NCBI GenBank assembly: GCA_032718475.1 | Contig: JAUCBJ010003156.1 | Location: 1-64,000 of the forward strand | Length of the DNA: 64,000 bases | Source of the DNA: Nemertoderma westbladi | Taxonomy: Eukaryota > Xenacoelomorpha > Nemertodermatida > Nemertodermatidae | Direction: 5' to 3' | Part shown: positions 1-11,200 of the stretch, in pieces | How positions within the stretch are numbered: position 1 is the first letter of the stretch | Layout of the letters: every line of letters starts with the position of its first letter | Position numbers and translations under genes: made by a program | The notes under the pieces: generated by a model | Databases searched by the model: none | The model's input: the letters and a program-made list of their open reading frames with translations, nothing else | What the model was told of the DNA's origin: nothing

Positions 1-44
1 TATGAGCAGCCAATTGGCTCAAACTTGAGGTTACAAGGATGTAA

Positions 45-1896
45 GTTAGTCAGTATAACTGTTATTTAGACAGTAGACTAGTAGACCTGTTATTTAGACA
101 TGTCATTTAGATAGTAGACCTGTTATTTAGACAGTAGACATATTATTTAGATAGTAGACCTGTTATTTAGAAAGTATACCTGTTATTTAGACAGTAGACC
201 TATTATTTAGACAATAGACCTGTTATTTAGACAGTAGACATATTATTTAGACAGTATACTGTTATTTAGACAGTTTGACATGTTATTTAGACAGTAGAAC
301 TGTTATCTAGAAATTAGACCTGTTATTTCGACAGTTAGACATGTCATTTAAACAGTAGACCTGTTATTTAGACATTATACCTATTATTTAGACAGTAGAA
401 CTGTTATTTAGACAGTAGACCTGTTATTTAGACAGTAGACCTATTATTTATACAGTAGAACTGTTCTTTAGACAGTAGAACTGTTAACTAGACAGTGGAC
501 CTGTTATTTAGACAGTTAGACATGTCATTTAGACAGTAGACCTGTTATTTAGACAGTAGAACTGTTATTTAGACAGTAGTCCTGTTATTTAGATAGAAAA
601 CCTGTTATTTAGACAGAAGACCTATTATGTAGACAGTAGAACTGTTATTTAGACAGTAGACTAGTAGACCTGTTATTTCGACAGTTAGACATGTCATTTA
701 AACAGTAGACCTGTTATTTAGACATTATACCTATTATTTAGACAGTAGAACTGTTATTTAGACAGTAGACCTGTTATTTAGACAGTAGACCTATTATTTA
801 GACAGTGGACCTGTTATTTAGACAGTTAGACATGTCATTTAGACAGTAGACCAGTTATTTAGACAGTAGAACTGTTATTTAGACAGTAGTCCTGTTATTT
901 AGATAGACAACCTGTTATTTAGACAGAAGACCTATTATGTAGACAGTAGAACTGTTATTTAGACAGTAGACTAGTAGACCTGTTATTTAGACATTAGACC
1001 TATTATGTAGACAGTAGAACTGTTATTTAGACAGGAGACTTATTATTTAGATAGAAAACCTGTTTAAACAGTGGACCTGTTAATTAGACAGTAGATCTGT
1101 AATTTAGACAGTCAACCTGTTATTTAGACAGAAGACCTATTATGTAGACAGTATAACTGTTATTTAGACAGTAGACTAGTAGACCTGTTATTTAGACATT
1201 AGACCTATTATGTAGACAGTAGAACTGTTATTTAGACAGTAGACTAGTAGACCTGTTATTTAGACATTAGACCTATTATGTAGACAGTAGAACTGTTATT
1301 TAGACAGTAGACTTATTATTTAGATAGAAAACCTGTCTAGACAGTGGACCTGTTAATTAGACAGTAGATCTGTAATTTAGACAGTCAACCTGTTATTTAG
1401 ACATGAAACCGTTATTTAGACAGTGGGCTTGTTAATTAGACAGTAGATCTGTTACTTAGACAGTCAACCTGTTATTTAGACAGTAGACCTGTTAGTTAAA
1501 CAGTAGACCTGTTATTTAGACAGTAGACCTGTTATTTAGACAGTAGACTAGTAGACCTGTTATTTACACAGTCAACCTGTTATTTAGACTTTGGACCTGT
1601 TATTTAGACAGTGGACATGTTATTTAGACAGTAGACTAGTAGACCTGTTATTTAGACGTAGACCTGTTATTTATTCAGTGGACCTGTTATTTAGAGAGTA
1701 GACTAGTATACCTGTTATTTAGACAGTTATACCCGTTATTTAGACAGTAGGCTAGTAGACATGTTATTTAGACAGTAGACCTGTTATTTAGACAGTAGAC
1801 TAGTATACATGTTATTTAGACAGAAAACCTGTTATTTAGACAGAAAACCTGTTACTTTAGACAGAAAACCTGTTATTTAGATAGTGGACCTGTTAG
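45..1896. repeat. 20-bp minisatellite, irregular block
   Basis: Tandem copies of a roughly 20-bp unit, core cctgttatttagacagtaga. Many units are diverged or 1-3 bp shorter or longer, and short insertions of 'ctagtagacc' recur. The unit carries a 4-bp inverted repeat, CTGT...ACAG, around TATTTAG. Inside the block a longer stretch is duplicated: about 330-580 resembles about 680-910, so blocks as well as single units have been copied. Units here are far more diverged than those after 2163. No open frame is maintained because 20 is not a multiple of three and TAG/TAA are frequent. Confidence 0.93.
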
Positions 1897-2162
1897 TGAA
1901 GAATACCAGGATTTCACTTTTCGGTCGACTTTTTATTGGAATTTGATATATGAAGATATTTTATTTTTTTAAATTTATCTTTATTGAGTGTTTAAATGCG
2001 CTTACTTCTGTCTTATAACCTGTACATATACTAAATTGGTTTATCGTTTTGGTTAAATTTAGCCCTAACCTATGTTTTTGGTGAAAACCTTGTATTCTTC
2101 ACATGTGGGTAACTGCAAAGTGAAATATAACGACAGAAAGTCTGGTACTCTTCACACGGGCC
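1897..2162 (+). mobile_element. MITE-like element, copy 1 (short, 'empty' form)
   Basis: A non-tandem 266-bp island interrupts the 20-bp minisatellite. It starts with tgaagaataccagg and ends with ctggtactcttcaca, which are imperfect inverted repeats of each other. A second internal copy of the end motif (gtattcttcacatgtggg) lies about 60 bp before the right end. Its whole length matches, in reverse orientation, the two flanks of the LINE-carrying element at 6223-8205. That defines it as one mobile family and this copy as the form without the LINE. It has no coding capacity, so it is a non-autonomous DNA transposon candidate. The superfamily is not assigned. Confidence 0.72.
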
Positions 2163-5100
2163 GTTAATTAGACAGTAGATCTGTTATTTAGACAGTCAGC
2201 CGGTACTTTAGACAATAGACCTGTTATTTAAACAGTAAACCTGTTAATTAGACTGTAGAGGTAGACCTGTTATTCAGACAGTCAACCTGTTATTTAGACA
2301 GTCAACCTGTTATTTAGATTGTCAACCTGTTATTTAGACAGTGGATCTGTTATATAAACAGTAGACCTGTTATATTGAAAAGGCAACCTGTTATTTAGAC
2401 AGTCAACCTGTTATTTAGACAGTGGACCTGTTATATAAACAGTAGACCTGTTATATTGAAAAGGCAACCTGTTATTTAGACAGTCAACCTGTTATTTAGA
2501 TAGTCAACCTGTTATTTAGACAGTGGACCTGTTATATAAACAGTAGACCTGTTATATTGAAAAGGCAACCTGTTATTTAGACAGTCAACCTGTTATTTAG
2601 ACAGTGGACCTGTTATATAAACAGTAGACCTGTTATATTGAAAAGGCAACCTGTTATTTAGACAGTCAACCTGTTATTTAGATAGTCAACCTGTTATTTA
2701 GACAGTGGACCTGTTATATAAACAGTAGACCTGTTATATTGAAAAGGCAACCTGTTATTTAGACAGTCAACCTGTTATTTAGATAGTCAACCTGTTATTT
2801 AGACAGTGGACCTGTTATATAAACAGTAGACCTGTTATATTGAAAAGGCAACCTGTTATTTAGACAGTCAACCTGTTATTTAGACAGTCAACCTGTTATT
2901 TAGACAGTCAACCTGTTATTTAGACAGTGGACCTGTTATATAAACAGTAGACCTGTTATATTGAAAGTCAACCTGTTATTTAGACAGTCAACCTGTTATT
3001 TAGACAGTCAACCTGTTATTTAGACAGTCAACCTGTTATTTAGACAGTGGACCTGTTATATAAACAGTAGACCTGTTATATTGAAAGTCAACCTGTTATT
3101 TAGACAGTCAACCTGTTATTTAGACAGTCAACCTGTTATTTAGACAGTCAACCTGTTATTTAGACAGTCAACCTGTTATTTAGACAGTCAACCTGTTATT
3201 TAGACAGTCAACCTGTTATTTAGACAGTGGACCTGTTATATAAACAGTAGACCTGTTATATTGAAAAGGCAACCTGTTATTTAGACAGTCAACCTGTTAT
3301 TTAGACGGCCAACCTGTTATTTAGACAGTCAACCTGTTATTTAGACAGTCAACCTGTTATTTAGACAGTCAACCTGTTATTTAGACAGTCAACCTGTTAT
3401 TTAGACAGTCAACCTGTTATTTAGACAGTGGACCTGTTATATAAACAGTAGACCTGTTATATTGAAAAGGCAACCTGTTATTTAGACAGTCAACCTGTTA
3501 TTTAGACAGTCAACCTGTTATTTAGACAGTCAACCTGTTATTTAGACAGTGGACCTGTTATATAAACAGTAGACCTGTTATATTGAAAGTCAACCTGTTA
3601 TTTAGACAGTCAACCTGTTATTTAGACAGTCAACCTGTTATTTAGACAGTCAACCTGTTATTTAGACAGTGGACCTGTTATATAAACAGTAGACCTGTTA
3701 TATTGAAAGTCAACCTGTTATTTAGACAGTCAACCTGTTATTTAGACAGTCAACCTGTTATTTAGACAGTCAACCTGTTATTTAGACAGTCAACCTGTTA
3801 TTTAGACAGTCAACCTGTTATTTAGACAGTCAACCTGTTATTTAGACAGTCAACCTGTTATTTAGACAGTCAACCTGTTATTTAGACAGTGGACCTGTTA
3901 TATAAACAGTAGACCTGTTATATTGAAAAGGCAACCTGTTATTTAGACAGTCAACCTGTTATTTAGACGGCCAACCTGTTATTTAGACAGTCAACCTGTT
4001 ATTTAGACAGTCAACCTGTTATTTAGACAGTCAACCTGTTATTTAGACAGTCAACCTGTTATTTAGACAGTGGACCTGTTATATAAACAGTAGACCTGTT
4101 ATATTGAAAGTCAACCTGTTATTTAGACAGTCAACCTGTTATTTAGACAGTCAACCTGTTATTTAGACAGTCAACCTGTTATTTAGACAGTCAACCTGTT
4201 ATTTAGACAGTCAACCTGTTATTTAGACAGTCAACCTGTTATTTAGACAGTGGACCTGTTATATAAACAGTAGACCTGTTATATTGAAAAGGCAACCTGT
4301 TATTTAGACAGTCAACCTGTTATTTAGACGGCCAACCTGTTATTTAGACAGTCAACCTGTTATTTAGACAGTCAACCTGTTATTTAGACAGTCAACCTGT
4401 TATTTAGACAGTCAACCTGTTATTTAGACAGTCAACCTGTTATTTAGACAGTGGACCTGTTATATAAACAGTAGACCTGTTATATTGAAAAGGCAACCTG
4501 TTATTTAGACAGTCAACCTGTTATTTAGACAGTCAACCTGTTATTTAGACAGTCAACCTGTTATTTAGACAGTGGACCTGTTATATAAACAGTAGACCTG
4601 TTATATTGAAAGTCAACCTGTTATTTAGACAGTCAACCTGTTATTTAGACAGTCAACCTGTTATTTAGACAGTCAACCTGTTATTTAGACAGTGGACCTG
4701 TTATATAAACAGTAGACCTGTTATATTGAAAGTCAACCTGTTATTTAGACAGTCAACCTGTTATTTAGACAGTCAACCTGTTATTTAGACAGTCAACCTG
4801 TTATTTAGACAGTCAACCTGTTATTTAGACAGTCAACCTGTTATTTAGACAGTCAACCTGTTATTTAGACAGTCAACCTGTTATTTAGACAGTCAACCTG
4901 TTATTTAGACAGTGGACCTGTTATATAAACAGTAGACCTGTTATATTGAAAAGGCAACCTGTTATTTAGACAGTCAACCTGTTATTTAGACGGCCAACCT
5001 GTTATTTAGACAGTCAACCTGTTATTTAGACAGTCAACCTGTTATTTAGACAGTGGACCTGTTATATAAACAGTAGACCTGTTATATTGAAAGTCAACCT

Positions 5101-5325
5101 GTTATTTAGACAGTCAACCTGTTATTTAGACAGTCAACCTGTTATTTAGACAGTCAACCTGTTATTTAGACAGTCAACCTGTTATTTAGACAGTCAACCT
5201 GTTATTTAGACAGTGGACCTGTTATATAAACAGTAGACCTGTTATATTGAAAAGGCAACCTGTTATTTAGACAGTCAACCTGTTATTTAGACAGTCAACC
5301 TGTTATTTAGACAGTGGACCTGTTA
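2163..5325. repeat. 20-bp minisatellite, homogeneous higher-order block
   Basis: Continues the 20-bp family after the MITE, with the main unit cctgttatttagacagtcaa. Every few units a two-unit variant block appears, containing 'gttatataaacagtag' followed by 'gttatattgaaa' with or without 'agg'. Between these markers 2 to 8 plain units occur, giving a nested higher-order repeat. A rare variant, 'gacggccaacc', recurs near 3305, 3966, 4327 and 4989, showing that segments of several hundred bases were copied. The homogeneity contrasts with 45-1896 and implies recent amplification on this side of the MITE only. Confidence 0.94.
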
Positions 5326-5547
5326 TGTCTATTGACATGTATTACTAATAGTAACTGTTATGTCTATTAGTTAGTTTGTTTAACCATATACGACAATACA
5401 TTAATAATAATACACTATACAATTAAATCAATTTGACAACATATAAATATAGTCTGACAATGACAATATATACAATACAATATTCAGATTAAGGTTAACT
5501 CAATCCAATCATTTTGTAAGTCCGGCACTATTACGACATATGATATG
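5326..5547. other. AT-rich spacer, nothing recognised
   Basis: AT-rich single-copy DNA between the 20-bp array and the poly-C repeat. No open frame, RNA or repeat that I can support. Confidence 0.6.
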
Positions 5548-5945
5548 CCCCCCCCCCCCCCCCCCCCCCCCGCTTTAAAAAATCGTTTTCTACATAATCT
5601 TAATGAGATTGCATGAAATTTGAAACATACATAGTTTCACTAACTCCTCCTGGGTGGGTGAGCCAGAATTTTTATTTTTGCTTTTAATTTATAACTGCAA
5701 GCGTTTGAAAAAGGTGTCTCCGGTGATATTTCACCAGTTACACTGCAGTTATTCTTGAACCTTATCGTGATTTGTTGGTATCAAGAAATGTAAAAATATT
5801 TGAAATCTGGGAAATAGAGATATGGGCATTCGAATGTTGCATTTATTTGCTTCCTATGCAGGCCATTTATTCTATTTAATAAATACATCATATTCTGGAA
5901 CTTTCTGTTTATCCCGTACGTAGCTGGGCAACAATGTAATGCAAA
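5548..5945 (+). repeat. Dispersed poly-C-headed repeat, copy A
   Basis: Starts with a run of 24 C (5548-5571). It continues with sequence matching 11267-11680 almost end to end: 'gggtgagcca', 'gtgtctccggtgatatttca', 'aggccatttattctatt' and 'tacgtagctgggcaacaatg' occur in the same order in both. A third, inverted copy is at 11700-11927. It has no long open frame. It is probably a non-autonomous mobile element or a piece of one; its class is unknown. The right end lies about 60 bp from the start of the 27-bp minisatellite. Confidence 0.7.
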
Positions 5946-6002
5946 ACAATGTAATACAAAACGTCATGTCTGTAATTTTCTGGAGAAAAGCTGAGAACTT
6001 GA

Positions 6003-6222
6003 CTTACGCTAGATGGTGCTCCTTGTTCAACACCGCTAGATGGTGCTCCTTGTTTAACCCCGCTAGATGGTGCTCCTTGTTTAACACCGCTAGATGGTGC
6101 TCCTTGTTCAACACCGCTAGATGGTGCTCCTTGTTTAACACCGCTAGATGGTGCTCCTTGTTTAACACCGCTAGATGGTGCTCCTTGTTTAACCCCGCTA
6201 GATGGTGCTCCTTGTTTAACCC
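6003..6222. repeat. 27-bp minisatellite, left part (about 8 units)
   Basis: Tandem copies of a 27-bp unit, core cgctagatggtgctccttg followed by tttaacac or ttcaacac. It is the same array as 8206-9569, split by the MITE/LINE insertion at 6223-8205. Because 27 is nine codons and the unit has no stop in several frames, fairly long open frames appear on both strands. These follow from the period and are not evidence of a gene. Confidence 0.93.
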
Positions 6223-6402
6223 GGCCCATGTGAAGTATACCAGAGTTTCTGCCGTTATATTTCACTTTGCAGTTACCCCACATGTGAAGAATACCAGGTT
6301 TTCATCAAAAATACAGGTTACAGAAGGGCTGAATCTAACCAAAACAATAAACAAATTAGTATATGTACAGGTTATAATATATAATATAATATATATTTAT
6401 AT

Positions 6403-6432
6403 AGCGCCTTTCTGAACATATTTCAAGGCGCT
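6403..6432 (-). other. LINE 3'-end stem-loop
   Basis: Perfect 8-bp inverted repeat, agcgcctt / aaggcgct, with a 14-base loop, directly before the AT-rich tail of the LINE. Such 3' stem-loops are known in L2/CR1-like families, where the RT recognises the RNA 3' end. The role here is inferred from position. Confidence 0.7.
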
Positions 6433-6516
6433 TAAAAACTATTTGAAACCAACTAAAAAGGCTACGTACAGAGAATTAATTAATAACTAAAAAGTTTGAA
6501 CAATATTAAATAAAAA

Positions 6517-8073
6517 TCAGCAATATTCCTCTTTGTACAGGTGAGTTTTGAGTCGCGATTTAAACAGAGTCAGCGTCGTGGCATCTCTAACTTCTTGCGG
6601 GAGGGAGTTCCAGATTGTTGGTGCCGCAATTGAGAACGCCCGTCTCCCGTAATTATGCAAGTAAAACTGCGGTACAAATAGAAGTCCCTTATCAGCAGAC
6701 CGTAATTGTCGTGGAGGTACATAGGGAGTTATTAAATGGGTCAAGTAGGCAGGAGCAGCACCATGTAAACACTTGAATGTCAACAAAGCTATTTTAAATT
6801 TGATCCGTAAATTTACAGGTAACCAATGCAAACGTTTAAGGACTGGAGTGATGTGCTCTTGTTTCTTAACGCCCTCTAGCAGTCGCGCTGCGGAATTCTG
6901 TACATATTGTAATTTTTTGATTGACTTCGAGGGTAATCCATAATATAATGAGTTGTTGCTGTCGAGTTTGTTTGTGACAAAGGCGTGAATTAAGATTTCA
7001 AGGTCATGTCTGCTGAGGTACCGTTTAATTTTAGCCAAACTTCGAAGATGAAGAAATGCATCTCGGACCGTTGTACTTATTTGATTGCTGTATGTCAGAT
7101 TTGAATCCACGATGAAACCTATATTACGTGCCTTGTCGCTGCAGCTGATCAGGTCATCCCCTATTTGTATGTTAGGGGGCGTTAGTTGTTTACCGAAACG
7201 GGACTGCAGAAGGATAATCTCCGTTTTATCTGAGTTCATTTTCAATAAATTATCTTCCATCCACTTCTTTACATCGGCCACGCAACGTTCAGTCACCTCA
7301 ACAGCGACGGACGAATTAATAGGTTTAAAACTAATGTATAGCTGTGTATCGTCCGCGTACAAATGATACGAGAGGCCGTGGTTGCGAATAACATTTGAAA
7401 GCGAACGAGTGTATATCGAAAATAATATAGGCCCAAGTACCGATCCTTGTGGCAGCCCGTACAGCAAATCCAACCGGTTCGAATATTTTGCATTAATGCG
7501 AACCTGTTGTGACCTATTCGACAAGTACGATCTGAACCAGTCCAGGGCGATTCCCTCAACCCCGATTTCTCGATCTAGAGTGTCCAACAGTTTAACGTGG
7601 TCGACCGTGTCGAAGGCAGCACTAAGGTCTAATAAGACGAGAAGTACTCCCGATCCCGAATCGATTTTGCGTAATATGTCGTCGCTTACCTTAAGCAACG
7701 CGGTCTCCGTTCCGTGTAAGGGTCTGTACGCGCTCTGTAAAGGTTCATACAATTTATTTATGTTCATATGAGTCATCAGCTGGTTTGCAATCACCCTTTC
7801 TGTTAACTTTGCTAAATATATCAGATTAGACACCGGCCTAAAGTTCCTAAGTATCTCAGGGTTTAATCGTGCTTTCTTTATGACTGGTGTTAACACAGCT
7901 TCCTTGAATAGAGTCGGCACAGTAGCAGTTGTAATTGATAAATTAATAATTAACATAATCACTGGTAGCAACAATTTTATTGAATGTTTTACTAATTGCG
8001 TGGGAATCGGATCCATGGTACTAGATTTAGATTTTGAGTTCTTTATTACCTTTTCTGCCTCATCCATTGACAT
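6517..8073 (-). CDS. Reverse transcriptase part of LINE ORF2 (518 codons, N-terminally truncated)
   Basis: Open for 518 codons with no frameshift. From the N-terminal side it contains the RT fingers (ILRNFRPVSNLIYLAKLTE), the palm motif LLDLSAAFDTVDH (first catalytic Asp), GLPQGSVLGPILFSIY, and the second catalytic motif YADDTQLY. The long C-terminal domain has RLHWLPVNLRIKFKIALLTF and IWNSLPQEVR. This arrangement is typical of the L2/CR1 group. RT motifs look intact, but the apurinic endonuclease that normally precedes them is missing, cut away at the insertion boundary three bases before the first Met. That Met is simply the first one inside the truncated frame and is unlikely to be a natural start. 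The product would copy element RNA in cis if expressed; there is no promoter reason to expect that here. The lack of frame damage suggests a young insertion. Confidence 0.86.
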   Translation of the reverse strand: MSMDEAEKVIKNSKSKSSTMDPIPTQLVKHSIKLLLPVIMLIINLSITTATVPTLFKEAVLTPVIKKARLNPEILRNFRPVSNLIYLAKLTERVIANQLMTHMNINKLYEPLQSAYRPLHGTETALLKVSDDILRKIDSGSGVLLVLLDLSAAFDTVDHVKLLDTLDREIGVEGIALDWFRSYLSNRSQQVRINAKYSNRLDLLYGLPQGSVLGPILFSIYTRSLSNVIRNHGLSYHLYADDTQLYISFKPINSSVAVEVTERCVADVKKWMEDNLLKMNSDKTEIILLQSRFGKQLTPPNIQIGDDLISCSDKARNIGFIVDSNLTYSNQISTTVRDAFLHLRSLAKIKRYLSRHDLEILIHAFVTNKLDSNNSLYYGLPSKSIKKLQYVQNSAARLLEGVKKQEHITPVLKRLHWLPVNLRIKFKIALLTFKCLHGAAPAYLTHLITPYVPPRQLRSADKGLLFVPQFYLHNYGRRAFSIAAPTIWNSLPQEVRDATTLTLFKSRLKTHLYKEEYC

Positions 8074-8205
8074 TGATATAAGACAGAAATAAGCTATATA
8101 AAACTCTTAATAAAGATAAATTAAAAAAAATTAAAAATCTTCATATATAAAATTCCAATAAAAAGACGACCGACAAGTGAAATCCTGGTATTCTTCAAAT
8201 GGGCG

Positions 8206-9569
8206 TTTAACCCCGCTAGATGGTGCTCCTTGTTTAACCCCGCTAGATGGTGCTCCTTGTTTAACCCCGCTAGATGGTGCTCCTTGTTTAACCCCGCTAG
8301 ATGGTGCTCCTTGTTTAACACCGCTAGATGGTGCTCCTTGTTTAACACCGCTAGATGGTGCTCCTTGTTTAACACCGCTAGATGGTGCTCCTTGTTTAAC
8401 CCCGCTAGATGGTGCTCCTTGTTTAACCCCGCTAGATGGTGCTCCTTGTTTAACACCGCTAGATGGTGCTCCTTGTTTAACCCCGCAAGATGGTGCTCCT
8501 TGTTTAACCCCGCTAGATGGTGCTCCTTGTTTAACCCCACTAGATGGTGCTCCTTGTTTAACCCCGCTAGATGGTGCTCCTTGTTTAACCCCGCTAGATG
8601 GTGCTCCTTGTTTAACCCCGCTAGATGGTGCTCCTTGTTTAACCCCGCTAGATGGTGCTCCTTGTTTAACCCCGCTACATGGTGCTCCTTGTTTAACACC
8701 CCTAGATGGTGCTCCTTGTTTAACCCCGCTAGATGGTGCTCCTTGTTTAACCCCGCTAGATGGTGCTCCTTGTTTAACCCCACTAGATGGTGCTCCTTGT
8801 TTAACCCCGCTAGATGGTGCTCCTTGTTTAACCCCGCTAGATGGTGCTCCTTGTTTAACCCCGCTAGATGGTGCTCCTTGTTTAACCCCGCTAGATGGTG
8901 CTCCTTGTTTAACCCCGCTAGATGGTGCTCCTTGTTCAACCCCGCTAGATGGTGCTCCTTGTTTAACACCGCTAGATGGTGCTCCTTGTTTAACACCCCT
9001 AGATGGTGCTCCTTGTTTAACCCCGCTAGATGGTGCTCCTTGTTTAACCCCGCTAGATGGTGCTCCTTGTTAACACCGCTAGATGGTGCTCCTTGTTCAA
9101 CACCGCTAGATGGTACTCCTTGTTTAACACCGCTAGATGGTGCTCCTTGTTTAACCCCGCTAGATGGTGCTCCTTGTTTAACCCCGCTAGATGGTGCTCC
9201 TTGTTTAACCCCGCTAGATGGTGCTCCTTGTTAACACCGCTAGATGGTGCTCCTTGTTCAACACCGCTAGATGGTGCTCCTTGTTTAACCCCGCTAGATG
9301 GTGCTCCTTGTTTAACCCCGCTAGATGGTGCTCCGTGTTTAAACCCGCTAGATGGTGCTCCTTGTTTAACCCCGCTAGATGGTGCTCCTTTAACCCCGCT
9401 AGATGGTGCTCCTTGTTTAACCCCGCTAGATGGTGCTCCTTGTTAACACCGCTAGATGGTGCTCCTTGTTCAACACCGCTAGATGGTGCTCCTTGTTTAA
9501 CCCCGCTAGATGGTGCTCCTTGTTTAACACCGCTAGATGGTGCTCCTTGTTTAACACCGCTATCAGTTA
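8206..9569. repeat. 27-bp minisatellite, right part (about 50 units)
   Basis: Continuation of the array at 6003-6222, with very regular 27-bp units. Single-base differences and a few 1-3 bp deletions (for example near 9069, 9230, 9390 and 9443) shift the phase, so the long peptides seen in several frames hop between frames. Recurrent unit series ('ttaacaccgc' then 'ttcaacaccgc') near 9068-9110, 9230-9265 and 9440-9475 show a block of about 7-8 units copied three times. The array ends at 'aacaccgcta', which abuts the TIR element at 9570. Confidence 0.95.
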
Positions 9570-9573
9570 CTAG
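9553..9573 (+). repeat. 21-bp direct repeat, left copy
   Basis: The 21 bases starting aacaccgctatc and ending ttactag occur here, across the array/element junction, and again at 11201-11221 beyond the right TIR. The first ten bases are the end of a 27-bp array unit, so the right copy carries a piece of array sequence 1.6 kb away. See the finding on this element. Confidence 0.85.
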
Positions 9574-11180
9574 AGTCAGGTGGGGTGGAATGAGTATAAA
9601 AATATTCATGTTTATTCATGTTTGTTTATTCATAATTATTGAATACATTACAAGTATTATTTTTACCCCTTTGTAGCTCAAGATATCATTTGATTAACAT
9701 AAATTTCAATAGGGAGGTATTAAACATGCCACATTCTATAAGTGGTGTGTTGAAATAATTTTTTTAAAACTTGGACAGTATACCCATTCCACCCGTATGT
9801 GTTGGGTGGAATGGGTACATCGAGTAAAATGACTTATATTGTGTGAATCCAATGCATTGGCCCCATTCCAACCTTCAATAGGTTGAAATGGATATATTGG
9901 GAAAGTTTGAAAAAAACTCCTGGGTCCAGAAAACAACTTCTGGCTGTTCTCTGGGATGATTTCATTAAGTAAAGATTATTAAAACATTGCAAAATTTGGA
10001 TATGCCAAAAATATTATCCATTTATTGCACTTCTACTTATTTAAGATAAGTATGGCACTCTTCATAAATGAATAATCTCCTTATGTTATTGCACTGATTA
10101 TGTATAAAGAATTTACAATTACATACATTGCTTAAACTGTAAAAATAATGGAATTGTTCTAGAAAAACTACATTATGTATTATCAATGGCAGTTGATGCT
10201 TCTTTCATATTGTTTGGCGGCATAGTTGTTGTTACCACAATTGTTGTTACCAGTTGTTATTACGTTCAAAATCATAGAGTAAGCAGTTTACCGGTACCAG
10301 ATTATTATTGTAGTGTATAGTGTGTATTTATTAATGATACATTGACTTTATTCTACTGCTATTACTATACATAAGCCTATTAATTCATGATGTAAGGTAT
10401 GTATCGTAACTGAAACTAAATATATAAGGTAGGGTTCCTCTGCCTACTAAGCATATGTAACAGAACTACGGCGCTGGTAGTGGTAGTGGTATATACAATA
10501 CATAGCCTACCTACTTTCAGAATAATTAGAAGCAGAACACATATATTATTACATACACGCGTATTATACTCATAGCCTACAGTCTTCAGTGGTACCAGTA
10601 ACAGTAGCCTATTTAATGATAGGGCTTAACCTAAAACTCATGACAGACACCCAACCAACAACCCATGGAAGCCAGTATCATTGTAAGAATACTTAAGACT
10701 TATAATAAAGTCATAATTACAGTTGGTAGAGGTGTAGGTCCCATATGAAGGTTATTTTTATCCAGTAATATTAATATACCCATTTCACCCACCACATATT
10801 TTTAAATATACCCATTTTACCCGATTTCACAAATTCATGTTTGACTCATTTCTGCCACAGAACTGTGCAAAAACGGATATATGTAATAAAAATTTGGTCT
10901 TTCAAGACCAAATTCTGCCTTCATTAATCATTAGAAAAGTACACTTAGCCATTTTAAAAATGCGTTTTTTTTGTCACATTTGTATGACAACAATTTTTAA
11001 ATTGCAAAATTCCTGAAAGTAGTGAATATGCAACACCTATGACCAAGGGAAACAAATTATAAGCTCTTTTTAGTAGCATAGCACAAATTATGGGAAAGTT
11101 TATAGTTTTACAGAAATTAAAGTTTTTAGTTTATATAGCCATTCCACCCTATATACTCATTTCACCCCACCTGACCCTAG
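9570..11180. mobile_element. 1.6-kb non-autonomous TIR DNA transposon
   Basis: Terminal inverted repeats of 29 bp with two mismatches: 9570-9598 begins ctagagtcaggtggggtgg, and 11152-11180 is its reverse complement, ending ccacctgaccctag. The interior is AT-rich without a long open frame. It holds several further copies of the TIR-like word tacccatt(c/t)caccc in both orientations (about 9780-9870 and 10775-10825, plus 11138-11150). Repeated subterminal motifs are typical of transposase binding sites in DNA transposons. No transposase is encoded, so it would need a partner in trans. Superfamily not assigned. Confidence 0.72.
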
Positions 11181-11200
11181 TGGGGGACACAATGGGAGAT

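Larger units (their letters stand above)
6377..8076 (-). mobile_element. 5'-truncated LINE, L2/CR1-like
   Basis: A non-LTR retrotransposon inserted into MITE copy 2. The boundaries come from comparison with the LINE-free copy at 1897-2162. The 3' end, on the left in this orientation, has a stem-loop (6403-6432) followed by a short AT repeat tail, as in L2/CR1-type elements. The 5' end is cut off just upstream of the reverse transcriptase, so the endonuclease domain and any ORF1 are absent. The flanks share only about four bases (tata), so a target duplication is short or undetectable. It cannot be autonomous as it stands. Confidence 0.85.
6223..8205 (-). mobile_element. MITE copy 2, carrying an inserted LINE
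   Basis: The outer parts, 6223-6376 and 8077-8205, read in reverse, are the two halves of the MITE at 1897-2162. On the minus strand they contain gaagaataccagg, the 'cttatttctgtcttat' segment, then 'aacctgtacatatac' and the end motif cttcacatgggcc. The central 1.7 kb, absent from copy 1, is a LINE. The 27-bp array resumes on both sides. The bases gggttaaac (minus strand) abut both ends, so a 9-bp target duplication is possible, although the array register could give the same picture. An 8-9 bp duplication would suit hAT or Mutator-like elements; this is inference only. Confidence 0.72.

Noticed and set aside
8121-9676. Frames of 130-334 codons in the 27-bp array as secreted repeat proteins
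   Set aside because: Open on both strands purely because the period is nine codons; indels break each frame at random.
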